Positions 55,101 through 59,296 are shown, counted from the stretch's first letter. The stretch: 60,519 nucleotides of DNA from Blautia sp. (GCA_017459635.1 JAFUCO010000042.1:1-60519); one strand, 5' to 3'. Made by a program: numbers and translations. The notes: generated from the sequence alone by a model not told the origin.

Positions 55101-55421
55101 CTCCTTTACTCCGGCAAAATACGTCTCCGGTGCAGGCTCCTCTGCCGCCTGGGGCGCAGGTTCCTCTGCCGGTTGCGGGTCAGTCGCGTCACCTGTTTCC
55201 GGAATCTCCTGAAGCGGCTCATCCGCTGCTTCGTAAATGATCTCTTCCGCGGAATACATATAATCGTAGGGTTCCATTGCAATAACAGCCGTAGGGAAAA
55301 CCTGGGACAGCAGCGTGATAATGGCAATGAAACCGGCTGTCAGCGCCCTTAGCCGGCGCCTGTTCAGATATTCTTTTTTCACTTGCAGGAAGTGAGAAAA
55401 AAGTCTGTTCAAAGTTTTCAT
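37182..55421 (-). CDS. Giant secreted multidomain surface protein (about 6,080 residues)
   Basis: One uninterrupted frame of 18.2 kb. The ATG at 55421 has AAGGAG at six bases. The N-terminus has a basic region (KKEYLNRRRLR), a hydrophobic segment (ALTAGFIAIITLLSQVFP) and a likely signal peptidase site after AVIA. In order follow: an acidic region; eight MBG-type repeats (K-x-YG-x-x-DP-x-LT); six YDG repeats (VTITG...YDG-x-EH); a first Cna-B-like domain; right-handed beta-helix blocks (GGAVYT, ISGG) near 48640-49790, 46300-47830, 44950-46190 and 38190-39330; fourteen Cna-B-like repeats (39340-44920); and two SpaA-like domains (37190-38110) with Lys and VTE/LET residues suited to isopeptide bonds. 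No LPxTG, C-terminal membrane helix, dockerin or SLH domain is visible. It is probably a long stalk-like adhesin. Confidence 0.9.
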   Translation of the reverse strand: MKTLNRLFSHFLQVKKEYLNRRRLRALTAGFIAIITLLSQVFPTAVIAMEPYDYMYSAEEIIYEAADEPLQEIPETGDATDPQPAEEPAPQAAEEPAPETYFAGVKEIAVNGADLVLHVDVPEAAMIPADAAFEATVIPDAWEYDAYINKAKQILTTQTGYEPSLVDVPALFDLIVRDAEGNRIQPAAPVAVNVFLNLDEQAAVYAVNFPYTSALSEDKTEDGTAADEAASEAAGYEGLVTAEDIYWIWFSVFSEKNLSGAVLKSAVNDIYGAADFEAENFSIYGIVRAYQPEETDLSEYEAYQSEYGTDEAAAQLLYDEEGMYQESWDYAQDMTSETEGNIREEEASQELSGTGNPWPEDAAAEPAGSEIFGDGFTEELPVTEGALPDIIPEEITETETNEPLNSSWLSEGETDELTAEEPVQDTLIPITIIADSGTKIYDGQPLEVNSWSVQGELAPGDRVAKVDLQAEEYEPDGTGLTSGAFSLIDAGRAANVPSGAVILNEYNQNVTSDYDLHYVSGTLEVFRASVSVAADNQSKTYGNPDPELTVTVAGLAPSDPASVISFSLSREEGEDVRIGGGYIITPVGENVQGNYEITYIPGSLTINRAPVKISADNIEKEYGTPDPALTATVTGLTAGDTDKALDYNLTREEGEEPGTYVITAEGGTPQGNYDVAFESGVFTITEDAKDGTLYEDEINESADDSADMPETGDPDPADEEPLIPITIKANDIQKTYGEEDPEFTAAVTGIEDADSIEIEYEFTREEGEDAGEYIITPGGAKIINAEGEDVTVAYEIVYQNGVLTVDRAQVIVTPETGGKVYGDDEPELKAVVAGLANGDTQDVLAYEVTRDAGEDVGDYVLSVTGEREQENYVVNYSTDPVIFTITRAAVKVTAENKTKFYGDEDPVLTAAVSGLKNGDAASVITYTITREDGQDAGEYEIIPEGEPEQGNYYVEFENGRLAIEKSKVTVTAKNAYKIYGDEDPEFEAVIEGLKNGDDENSISCSFSRDAGEDVGEYTITPFGEEEQGNYEVEYIEAVLAVSRADVTVTAVPQTKVYGTEDPQLTVNITGLQNGDDENVISCSITRAEGEDAGEYVITPAGTDVQGNYNVVFETAVLTITPAEVTVTVNPGEKIYGAADPVLTAEIEGLLNNDSEELISYTISREAGENVGSYGITASGEADQGNYTVSFIGGTFTVAARPVTVTVTGNNDSSVYDGQEHSVSGYELEISDDNEDAVIEESYAYKAEYVEFDENSQAETTPLTNVGQEDMGLSADQFANINDNYTVTFNVVDGYQIVTPRAVTIAITGHHDEVNYDGTEHVVEDYTAETEDALYDLHNVAYNGDAIVARTDSGTSYMGLDVSKFTNEDENFDASFTVSDGYLTILAIQITVTVEGVVSAAVYDGTEHTASGYAVSSESTLFNPENIVFTGSDEASRTDAGTTAMGMSEADFAYTDPNVSAAFNVTDGSQTITPLEGVKVTITGNSDTSEYDGTTHTITGYTAAADSDLYDVDNDISFTGEAEAVQTDAGTKYMELDIGNFSNKNPNFKDVIFILGQDGYQTVSPIAVMVTITGNHNEEPIPYDGEEHIVTGYTAAADTPLYHVLDDEGDPDDPDDDIIKDFTFSGSASASGTDAGKTDMNLSPDQFENNNNNFSTVTFVIEEDGYIEISPVSATVTITGHNGTFTYDGAEHTVEGYDASYSTELYDENCFELIADSSDSVSRTEAGISVMNLGPDSFRNISPNFDDVTFEVTDGTVTVNPAIVVSKMLNNVSALTPEAFTFNVKLTDEDDQSIEAHTLKENVTTDEEGAASFTISVKGGDTDSVMLDIPYGASLWIEEDKTDDPNNYATTINGESGSDYELTYVTDSTMTLAFVNAIGNVCRIGDEEFQTISSAVQWAQDNNEHEVIIEMMVDYTMPESDAVTIPYGYNVTLSTASDYEGDGAATITRAAGFTGAMFTNHGTLNIADEQPGTRIIIDGNGNNVTAAEAIISNTGTLNICNDGTIQNANCSGDGGAVYSISAVNITGGSLIGNNAARGGAVYTTEGNVVLSDCIITDNTASDDGGAVYSESGTVNIPGSNTRISGNTAVSGNGGAIYTDSGAVNISGGSLSGNKAERGNGGAVYSVRGGVTLTGGMIGGENAGDANEAVNGSGIFVSTGNASFSGGQVTGNIASNGGAVGIGSINSRLFFLESAYIQNNKNGTDIVSNVYLDQDTDLVINAVGLNSDAEVGIYVPGDGELYNNRGVSSARFGGYTNNANLNAFKNDRTPGMTVSEDNYKMQWGKAVRVELRELALFSGTSMPPTALGSLKKTGDYFPTANENYVSDIAAELLNTMGGITAGYTFACAFGKGASEYSECLSKVDWNSAEGDWGFVNRDGEFVEYENDPPVLVIYYSAPAYMTIANNTGYTLDLTSLVINGINAGNLHYGSVVARKGTTVEHFVAVEDDDLQLEAGDSVKFMFPGVRKQAFALSGVFADKTDDNTVDYTYTEVKGTAYTTGTTMTGTISAEDAASGFSVPELHLYNNDNTVEIELGESTKICKIVEQSADGSVKEEHLYPSIQAAVEDGNANFDAYKISITEDFVNPDGTTTSRTYDTVKVEMIQDYLMPGTDTPDIPGGRNFTFTTAIQGETQGIYTYTGNGERAVISQDQGNTNSFFKVSTGGNGTEITIENIDFEGKQLDATRTNGGVISTKDCALTIRNASFSNFSAGNGGAVYAQFGNANKSTYSNSNNWVRISDTTFTGCISKAGVDKFGGGGIWTNVKDLRLSGCDFTYCNATQQGGAVYHRIDDDYSYTPTSTTRVDNCTFEHCYAGAAGGLEINAVDVEINGSSFDDCQALTRNGGGFNAYLRAANTPNTSLRINDTTFNNCFANQDGGVFRTQMNTYVTNCTFTDNTANGLGGGIAQNNKNELSLNGCTVTGNKAGNQGGGIYTNGNLTLENHCVITGNSLTTNVAANGAGVFLADDKTLTLGVQNAAAGFLDTCTISDNVTTDGSASNLKLPAGNGVNKDAVIVRCSFTSGDAGDKLIHVLNANTSGTQFGHTSGVSRPAGFKEGEHIFVADNNELYGIYDRTTGNRIIWNSLPVCKITDDDGNLLFFDQEAKEPAIFSRLDNGSGSADLDGAFSYLKNTKNNTVLYWKDGDEVKRYTGNIFYVKMLVDDYQLTKYIETNANNSSWQTIVLTTETEKTVETVKDGQYPFRGYGDTTTIYRTTTLGNGKAMLYVKSNVRLENITIDGMSDSITATNNTGSIVSITNNGKFTAGNGATLQNSKTNQQRGTAIYAETNGICEILDGALIKNCVNAHNDGQGGAYFQKGNAKLYISGGTVTGCSSKSGGGVFINNSGFYMSGGSIENCTATNQGGAVAFGNWNDPAPTVYMSGGSMTGNHAANSGGAMAFVGTYTKVYFSGDVVVYDNTIGNNNTPCNVQLNQNSLDIINARGLGENANIGIYTTGSHYTNYGVQGKDFGTWSDESHLEMFVNDRNTDLRGAADPSNPKKIWWQKMQSLTVAKSVASDLPADRTSRQFTFTVTLEQPNVNAMFGNMEFHDSVATFTLKNGQAKKAIYLPTANIVGEFWVRETADDGFDTTVNNESGHTYYSGRFYSLEDIESDTGNSLELSHTANFTNTRRTGNLTISKTVSSDQEADNDLSFSFRVVLSSNAITGTYGDLTFTNGTATFSLRNGESVTAEGLPTGITYTVTETPNSSFDTAATVNGTARSAERVDMQPGDDNNVVFTNTRKVGGLKITKAVSSDAAADKDQSFPIAVRLTRDGTPVNGTFAAVDKDGNEIEGGAEFVNGEHTFNLRHGESVTVRNLAQGIVYNVTESAAGFTTKYAFTDSEGRTDNSRTIGSDIVTCAVTNTRNTGRLQISKALVSDRSADATGAQFTFTVRLGNTVGGVFTPDTGINKTYSGVRFTNGVSAPITVTGAGSKTITGLPQGIEYEVTEAEKTNFTLTAHTGDTGTISGITSAAVFTNTRTKGSIKIEKTVVSDAAADFTRSFSFNVRLGDSKINKAYSYTVTDPNGDTSSGEANFSGGYATGILLKNGQSVTLEGLPTDVSYVVTETAVSGFTTTYENTGGNISGTVSTARFTNTRNVGNLIVRKTVVSDLRTDSEKPDGLENDKDREFTFNVSLGSMSGGSFVVDTTIGSESEGKAYGDMVFRNGVATFTLKHGEQIKATGIPGDMRYVVTETADDDFRIASSTGASGSISPTREATASFTNTRKTGRLILTKTVDSDVNSDRSQQYSFTIKLGKAVESEGETEFITDTTLSKRYGSATFRQGVATVTLKPSTGTASTIITGLPQGIEYEVTEAAVTNMTTTSEGETGTISADADCTAAFVNTRNKGTLTVTKELVSDLSADKNVKFVFTVKIGNVNQTYYESADTDGTPVGEGVTFTNGTGTFELAGGESRTLSGLPAGLSYTVTEAANSDFTTTRTGDKGIIDKDTPAEAVFTNTRRTGDLRLTKRVVSDLAEDKNTEFTFTVTLNDETIGSAETAGSAADPDDESSQQGTGDTEGGDTENSESTEGRTYGGMTFINGVATVTLKKDESVTAVGLPTSLGYTITEEAVPGFTTTGSNASGSIRTERSDAVFTNTRDTGSLTVRKVLNSDLDADTNETFAFTVKLGKKNSSDEFVVDENIGNTTENPNGKTFGGMNFKNGLSTFTLKGGQSITASDLPAGITYIVEEAGNEDFVTASENGEGLIPTDDTAEAVFTNTRKTGDLEISKIVESDLASDKTVSFKFTVTLSGLNSTAKNKTYSGVQLRNGSVTITLKHGEKKVIEGLPAGASYTVKETLTTAQAADYTTVPETLTCTGTIGESIGSGSGDDSGSGSGDESGNEPGDDSGDEGDGDDSEEETPVSTAAFINTRIKSDLIITKTVVSDLAADKDVDFRFTVTLNDTTIGAVTDDNPDGKEFDITIESGEGEDKVTETGKTAFKDGAAEVTLKAGQKLTVRDLPTDVKAVVREVLTDEQKADYTTVPTNLTRSAAISTTPYNAAFTNTRKTGRLTVRKNLVSALTADKSEDFTFTISLGSLAEAAGGTASGSENTGDGYASGGEGNTGDGIVSDGEGDTGNGTASDGGEDTGSEDADTGTADESAVIFAADETLNKTYSGIVFTNGTATLTLKGGESRTIEGLPTDIVYVVEETLNEEQEKAFTTDPDPARIQGTISNTVTALATVKNTRKTGDLVIEKKIENGLASDEARKFSFTVSLGSITEDDQGNEIFIVDEGISGSYGDVTFRKGVGAFTLTDGTSKTIAGVPIGMTYVVSESSTAGFITVPDKTGTIKDTSGESDEGTGEAAGESGGAGGASGEGNGTGETAGESGGAGGDTGGGSGTSGAAVEETSGSGSKETFTNIRAICKITGSDGKLLYYRDDSNVVWPAAYGTLSAAFTALNEPEFFKDAEAAERYTEDIFNVEMLVSEYILAEGVTAPEDTEVTLTTADSSDRDNFPGPYTGTKGTECVIERGENYGSMITTTGTLTLDRIVLDGGNKEETPLTSDSRGGIVNMMSGSLTVTSAATLRNSTADTEDGGGAIYMADGTLVMKGTVENCSTTDDGGAVYVKDGTLNMSGGSIKDCTAADGGAVYVSDGAVMSFTSGTITGNTSTGDGAGIYLEEGGVLNLSGSPDFGGAGATDTKIDSTVGNYSTGAELDDDAQNGQLAYNKARQDIYLAGAAEEGHALESITLTGNLANTVKAGSIWVWAEGDDNTKPNHYYMLKQFAVLADSFTGTVSDATYNAFRNARADEDTDCGGEYLTGQAGDDIGSTKCIYWTGGYDFSFLKVDGFDNALAGAEFALYTEYTSATDNKPYQKGGEDVTAESSDGEDKVKYPDPDDNTKAQKKGTVLFSKVAPKVYYMVETKAPDGYVANTESSTTIYKVTIATDGTPEIKMKLLSDPDDKYVEAYKVQTEPAVGATGTAPAVPAKYQYHIMNISEKQRKVILRKTAMDTYTSLPGARFRIFRSDMSEITEGQPAAGAGAGAAGAGAGAAGKGYYESGDSGVYFIGQLPEGRYYLLETAVPSGAAGSNAGKVFILTIDAGGASQKETGDAPDELLSEQFTGTESVKALREWLIEHPQTTSVGS
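37190..38110 (-). repeat. Two C-terminal SpaA/Cna-B domains
   Basis: The segments starting FSFLKVDGFDNALAGAEFAL and VILRKTAMDTYTSLPGARF each end in a strand with a conserved Glu (YYMVETKAPDGY; YYLLETAVPSG). This is the arrangement of intramolecular Lys-Asn isopeptide domains. The second has a Gly/Ala run (AGAGAAGAGAGAAGKG) inserted in a loop. Confidence 0.75.
39421..39540 (-). repeat. 60-bp tandem duplication in the giant gene
   Basis: The units 39421-39480 and 39481-39540 share all but about nine bases. They encode Gly/Ser/Glu/Thr-rich segments of 20 residues (GETAGESGGAGG pattern) inside the last Cna-B-like repeat. Such a repeat could vary in copy number. Confidence 0.75.
40165..40310 (-). 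repeat. 36-bp degenerate repeats coding for an acidic linker
   Basis: Three or more units of 12 residues (YASGGEGNTGDG, IVSDGEGDTGNG, TASDGGEDTGSE) follow each other in the thirteenth Cna-B-like repeat. They look like a flexible linker grown by slippage or recombination. Confidence 0.65.
50130..51840 (-). repeat. Six YDG-type repeats
   Basis: Each unit has a strand VTITG or similar, then YDG-x-EH-x-V-x-GY, and ends with a TDAGT/S...MGLS...F...N.NF pattern, about 90-100 residues in all. They resemble the bacterial immunoglobulin-like units found after MBG repeats in adhesins. Confidence 0.75.
51840..53850 (-). repeat. Eight MBG-type repeats
   Basis: Units of about 80 residues carry K-x-YG-x-x-DP-x-LT, GL-x-x-GD, TREEGE, G-x-Y-x-ITP and QGNY. 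This pattern is typical of MBG domains in bacterial surface proteins. Neighbouring units are similar but not identical at the DNA level, so they are old duplications. Confidence 0.85.
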
Positions 55422-55889
55422 TGCTCTCTCCTTATCATAAAAAAACACATAATCTTACATGTTCTGACAATAATCCTATGTTATCCCAAGTATAACATGT
55501 TAAGGCCTCCTATACAAGGAAAAGCATCTTCATAAATGGTGAAAAAAGTGTTAAAAAAGCGGCCTCATCCTGCCAAAAGAAGGATGAAACCACCATTTTG
55601 TCATCATTCCTGATTTATATGTAATTATTCCCTTATTGACTGTCTTTTATTCTTTTAATAATTGTGCTGATTGAAATTAACCATAATAAAATTATGTAAA
55701 TCAGAAATCTCCCTGCAATGTCTTATGTAAACTGAAAATCCTGCGTTTTAATGATGTCAAGTCCGGAATACCGCTCATTAGATTCTTTAATGAATCACTC
55801 CACGCAGCAAGCTGCAAGGTATCCGCACATCTCTCAGAATTTGTTACGCAGCAATCTGCGGGAAATGTACACTGAAAGTTTCAACTATT
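55422..55889. other. Gene-free upstream region of the giant gene
   Basis: This stretch of about 470 bases contains the promoter at 55489-55517, a small TCATCCT/AGGATGA hairpin near 55566-55588, and two similar GCAGCAAGCTGC / GCAGCAATCTGC segments near 55804 and 55851. The middle (55600-55740) is very AT-rich. I see no reading frame with a ribosome site. Confidence 0.55.
55479..55517 (-). promoter_or_regulatory. Promoter of the giant gene with overlapping inverted repeat
   Basis: On the minus strand -35 TTGTAT (55512-55517) and -10 TATACT (55489-55494) are 17 bases apart. The inverted repeat TGTTAT-N7-ATAACA (55479-55497) covers the -10 and the start region, so a repressor could bind there. 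The leader to the ATG is about 60 bases. Confidence 0.55.
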
Positions 55890-56720
55890 TTAGATTCCTA
55901 ATTCCCTGCTGATCTCCGCAAAGTCGATACTGCATTTTCCGTTTGAAATAAGAACAGGAACAGTCTCATCAAAGGAATATTTTGAGGGTATCAGATTATC
56001 GTCCGAAAAATCATAGACCATGATCTCACGGTTTTTGGGGTCAATGATCCAGTATTCACGCACTCCCGCATTCTTGTATTTGTAGGTTTTAAGGAGCATA
56101 TCCTTTGCCCTTGTAGAATCAGACAGGATCTCCACCGTAAGGTCAGGAGCGCCGGCAACTGTGTGCTTCGAAATATCAAACTCACGACAGAGAACAAAAA
56201 GATCCGGCTGAACCATTGTCTTATCATCATTGTCAAGCTGAACATCACAGGGTGAAAGGAATACACGGCATGGAAGTCCGTGTACTGATGCACACACTTT
56301 GAACTGTACATACATCTCCCCAAGTATAAGCTGATGCCTTGCTGATGGCGCTGCCATGTCGAATATCTCACCATCTATCAGTTCTACCCTGCGTTCATCA
56401 GGCAGCGCAAAGTAATCTTCCATCGTATATTCACCCTGTTTTTTGACAGTATACTCGCCCTGTTTTTTGGCAGCATAAGCCGGAGCTGCTTCACCGAGCA
56501 TTGAGTATGGCTTTTGAGATTCCAGTACATCTTTGTAGTTTATGCCCTTACCTGCCTCCAGGACCTTTACGATCGCCTCAACCGTCTTCTGCCGCGGCGA
56601 TTCCGTTTTACCCGAAAGAACCTTCTGAACCGTACTGAAAGGAACACCTGAGAGCTGCGAGATTTTTTCGTTCGAATAGCCGAGTTCTTTTTTGATTCTA
56701 TTCATCTCATCCAGTGTCAT
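55890..56720 (-). CDS. HTH-fused Uma2-family (DUF820) protein
   Basis: The 276-residue protein has an N-terminal Cro/C1-type helix-turn-helix (about 1-60: LGYSNEKISQLSGVPFSTVQKVLSG) and a C-terminal Uma2/DUF820 domain of the PD-(D/E)XK nuclease fold (about 98-260: MEDYFALPDERRVELIDGEI, then PDLFVL, PDLTVEILSDSTR and REYWIIDP). Uma2 proteins are putative endonucleases with no established role. Between the two domains an eight-residue unit KKQGEYT(V/M) occurs twice, from a 24-bp tandem duplication near 56413-56462. GGAGGGG precedes the ATG. It may bind DNA and regulate itself, but this is inference. Confidence 0.85.
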   Translation of the reverse strand: MTLDEMNRIKKELGYSNEKISQLSGVPFSTVQKVLSGKTESPRQKTVEAIVKVLEAGKGINYKDVLESQKPYSMLGEAAPAYAAKKQGEYTVKKQGEYTMEDYFALPDERRVELIDGEIFDMAAPSARHQLILGEMYVQFKVCASVHGLPCRVFLSPCDVQLDNDDKTMVQPDLFVLCREFDISKHTVAGAPDLTVEILSDSTRAKDMLLKTYKYKNAGVREYWIIDPKNREIMVYDFSDDNLIPSKYSFDETVPVLISNGKCSIDFAEISRELGI

Positions 56721-56847
56721 GATATTATTTTCCCCTCCATTTATGGTATTTTATCGGCACATTTATTGTGCCATAAACATATCATATTTGGTGTTCTCAG
56801 TCAAGCGTTTTCTTCCCAAAAAAGAAACACAGCGAGGTGGTTCTCAA

Positions 56848-56874
56848 TAAGACAGTGGAACGTCCCCTGTCTTA
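56848..56874. repeat. Degenerate GGGACG-family palindrome
   Basis: TAAGACAG (56848-56855) pairs with CTGTCTTA (56867-56874), and AACGTCCCC lies between them. It resembles a shortened, decayed copy of the full elements at 15665 and 57105. Confidence 0.5.
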
Positions 56875-56895
56875 CATTCAGCCGGCCAATGAACA

Positions 56896-57074
56896 GACGA
56901 TAGTGAGCCGCGATAGTGCTGTACGGGAGCGTTGTGCCTGCTCCGGCGAGACAGAGCCCTACTGAGACTTAGGCGGGAAGGCTCTTCCGATCCGTCTTAG
57001 TCTCAGTTGGGCTCTGGCTCGACGGGCAAGCAGGCACCGTCTCCCGTACAGCACTATCGCGGCTCACTATCGTC
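56896..57074. mobile_element. 179-bp MITE-like element with 34-bp perfect terminal inverted repeats
   Basis: The arms 56896-56929 and 57041-57074 are exact reverse complements over 34 bases (GACGATAGTGAGCCGC...). The 111 bases between also pair in order: GTGCCTGCT/AGCAGGCAC, CAGAGCCC/GGGCTCTG and CTGAGAC/GTCTCAG, leaving a short apical part. No reading frame is present. The whole could form a cruciform or one very long RNA hairpin. It could be a non-autonomous transposable element or a structured RNA. I see no clear target-site duplication and no transposase in the window. Confidence 0.6.
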
Positions 57075-57104
57075 GTCCGGATTCCAAAAAAGTATACTAT
57101 AAGG

Positions 57105-57154
57105 CAGGGGACGGTTCTCTGTCTTAAAAAAATAAGACAGAGAACCGTCCCCTG
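57105..57154. repeat. Perfect 22-bp inverted repeat (GGGACGGTTCTCTG family)
   Basis: The arms 57105-57126 and 57133-57154 are exact complements around six adenines. The sequence is almost the same as that of 15665-15718. It follows the LysM gene on the minus strand, and the T-rich loop and flanks may help end its transcript. Confidence 0.8.
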
Positions 57155-57170
57155 TCTTATTTTTGTATTC

Positions 57171-58736
57171 TTAATGTGCAATTTCTTTTCCGTCTGCCCC
57201 TGGAAGTATCAGCTCTTCTCCCGGGAAGATGTATTCGATATAGTCATAATCGCCTACGTAATCGTATCCGTTTTCGTGAGCGAAGTTGATCATCATCTCT
57301 TTGTTGAGTTCAGCGATGATTTCAGGATCAAGTCCGAGCTTGTCGGCTATGCTGTAGAGTGTGTCGCCTTCCTGCACTATATAAGTTGAATCTGAAGCGG
57401 TGTTTCCTGCCGGCTTCGAGGCAGAATCAGAACTGTCTTCAGGCTTGGTTCCCTCTGCACTTGAAGTTCCTTCAGAGCCGGAATCCGTTCCTGCTTCTGT
57501 TGACTCAGTATTTTCTGTTCCGGCTTCTGTTGAAGCTGCTGCTTCTGTTGTAGTTACAGTTGATCCTTCCAGTCTTTCCTGAAGAGTCTCCTGGCTTTCA
57601 GTCTGTCCTTCACTTCCCGGCCCGGCTTCTCCGGTTTCTTCAGATTCTGTCTCTGTACCTTCTGCTTCAGAACCTTCAGTGCCTTCAGAAGCCTGATATC
57701 TTTCAGCTGTATTGATAACATCACTTACATCCTTAGCAAGATCCATATTCTGGAACTCCTGCTCTGTAGAGAGGATCATACTGAATCCAGGAGTGACATC
57801 ATAGCTCACATTCGCTTCCTGAATGTTTGCTTCAAGGACATGTCCGCCAAGAGCGCGTCCTTCAGACACAAAATGGAAATGCCATCCCGGTGCATTGACT
57901 CCGGCCATGAAATCCGGACAGTAAAGGCCAACCATCGTGCCGCGGATATCTGCATAATTGAAGTCCACCTGATCTGCTGCCAGAGCCTCATCAATAGGTC
58001 TGTATGGCTTTTCCTGCCTGCTTTCACTGCGAACCTTGAGAGATGTGAACATTCCGTGGATCTTTACCATGTAGAAAAGGTTCCTGCCGTTTTCCTGAAC
58101 TATTGCGTCAAGAGCTTCCTCCAAAGCCGGCAGATCAGCGATATCCGTAAGCTCCAGGGTTCCGTCCTCATCGAAGAATGTGACATTCGCAAACGGTACC
58201 ATTGTTTCATCTTCAACTGTATCAACACTGCTGTCGCTTGCAGCGCGGTACACTTCACCATCAAGCATGATCAGTTCGCCGTCAAGGCCTTCGAATGTGC
58301 CGATACCTGTATCGCCAAGCTCCTTCAGTTCACCTACAGAGATAACTCCGTCATAATAGCCCTGAGCCAGTGACTGAAAGAGTGCTGCCTGGCTTAATGT
58401 TTCACGATCTGCCACGCCTGCTGATTCAGATGCCAGATTTCCTGACGCTTCACCTGCCTGTGCCTCTTCAGCACCAGTCTCCTCTGCTCCTTCCTCTGCG
58501 CTCTCTTCTCCTGCAGCTGCTTCTGCAGCTTCTATTGCAGTATCTCCTGCAGCAGTATCTTCTGCAACAGCGTCTTCTGCAGCAGCGCCTTCTGCAGCGA
58601 CCGCTTCCTCAACATTTTCTTCAGCCGAAGCTGTGTCCGCTGCCTCTTCAGCCATTACCATGCTTCCTGTACCGGTGAGCAATAGTGATGATGCAAGTAT
58701 GCCTGTCAGCAGCTTTTTCCCTTTTCTACAACGCAT
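57171..58736 (-). CDS. budA: Secreted acetolactate decarboxylase with C-terminal LysM domain
   Basis: The 521-residue protein has a signal peptide (KGKKLLTGILASSLLLTGTGSMVMA), an Ala/Glu-rich acidic linker (30-110), a full alpha-acetolactate decarboxylase domain (about 112-345), a Ser/Thr/Glu-rich linker (350-450) and a LysM domain (from TYIVQEGDTLYSIADKLGL). The decarboxylase part has GELKELGDTGIGTFEGLDGEL and the zinc ligands His286, His288 and His299, with the spacing 2 and 11 known from the Brevibacillus enzyme. It should turn acetolactate into acetoin outside the membrane, held to peptidoglycan by LysM. The ATG at 58736 has GGAGG at eight bases. No acetolactate synthase is nearby. Confidence 0.85.
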   Translation of the reverse strand: MRCRKGKKLLTGILASSLLLTGTGSMVMAEEAADTASAEENVEEAVAAEGAAAEDAVAEDTAAGDTAIEAAEAAAGEESAEEGAEETGAEEAQAGEASGNLASESAGVADRETLSQAALFQSLAQGYYDGVISVGELKELGDTGIGTFEGLDGELIMLDGEVYRAASDSSVDTVEDETMVPFANVTFFDEDGTLELTDIADLPALEEALDAIVQENGRNLFYMVKIHGMFTSLKVRSESRQEKPYRPIDEALAADQVDFNYADIRGTMVGLYCPDFMAGVNAPGWHFHFVSEGRALGGHVLEANIQEANVSYDVTPGFSMILSTEQEFQNMDLAKDVSDVINTAERYQASEGTEGSEAEGTETESEETGEAGPGSEGQTESQETLQERLEGSTVTTTEAAASTEAGTENTESTEAGTDSGSEGTSSAEGTKPEDSSDSASKPAGNTASDSTYIVQEGDTLYSIADKLGLDPEIIAELNKEMMINFAHENGYDYVGDYDYIEYIFPGEELILPGADGKEIAH

Positions 58737-58865
58737 TTCTGATTCCTCCCATTTCATAAACCCTTTTTAGCTATTAACCGCCGCTTCCACGAAACAGCCG
58801 GTTCTTCAATAATTGTCTATTTGTGTTGTGTTACTTAATAATGAACTGCTGCAGATGACCGGTGA

Positions 58866-59279
58866 TCAGAAAAGACAGCCCGACTGCAAAATGATATTGG
58901 AGTATGGTGTCGTTTCACCGGAACGGATAACCGCGCGGCAGTTCTTTGTCAGTTCCTTCAATTCAGCATGAGATACATATTCAATCTCCGGCTTGACCGA
59001 ATCCGGAAGGTTTTCAAAATACTTGCAGATCGCATTCAGCTGTACGGGATTCTGCTCTTTTATCTCTTCTGCAAGGATGATCTTTTCGATCTTCATGTCT
59101 GCAGATACTTCCTTCAGTACATCCATGAAGGAAGGCTGTCCGAATTTCAGCGCAAGATCGATCCGTTCTGTTTCTTCGGGAATCGGAAGTCCACAGTCCC
59201 CTATGCAGATCCTGTCAGTGTGCCCCATATAGGACAGTACTCTTGAAATGTCGCTGTTTAAGATTCCGTGTGTTTTCAT
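58866..59279 (-). CDS. rbsD: D-ribose pyranase RbsD
   Basis: This 137-residue protein has the RbsD/FucU layout: the N-terminus MKTHGILNSDISRVLSYMGHTDRI, CIGDCGLPIP, and a C-terminal ATPYSNII-like end (here TTPYSNIILQSG). It speeds the change between pyranose and furanose forms of ribose. AAGGGGAG precedes the ATG. The usual partners rbsK, rbsA, rbsC and rbsB are not beside it, so it seems separated from its operon. Confidence 0.92.
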   Translation of the reverse strand: MKTHGILNSDISRVLSYMGHTDRICIGDCGLPIPEETERIDLALKFGQPSFMDVLKEVSADMKIEKIILAEEIKEQNPVQLNAICKYFENLPDSVKPEIEYVSHAELKELTKNCRAVIRSGETTPYSNIILQSGCLF

Positions 59280-59296
59280 AGTCTCTCTCCCCTTTT

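Larger units (their letters stand above)
56721..57173. other. Gene-free region with nested palindromes
   Basis: This stretch of about 450 bases between two minus-strand genes holds a degenerate GGGACG-family element (56848-56874), the MITE-like palindrome (56896-57074) and a full GGGACGGTTCTCTG palindrome (57105-57154). The first 100 bases are the AT-rich upstream region of the HTH/Uma2 gene. No coding frame with a ribosome site is visible. Confidence 0.7.

Noticed and set aside
37182..55421. Many plus-strand frames opposite the giant gene, up to 261 codons
   Set aside because: They come in repeated, similar pieces that follow the minus-strand domain repeats, and none has a convincing ribosome site.
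55890..56720. Toxin-antitoxin antitoxin, because of the HTH domain
   Set aside because: The HTH is joined to a Uma2 domain and there is no small partner gene on either side.
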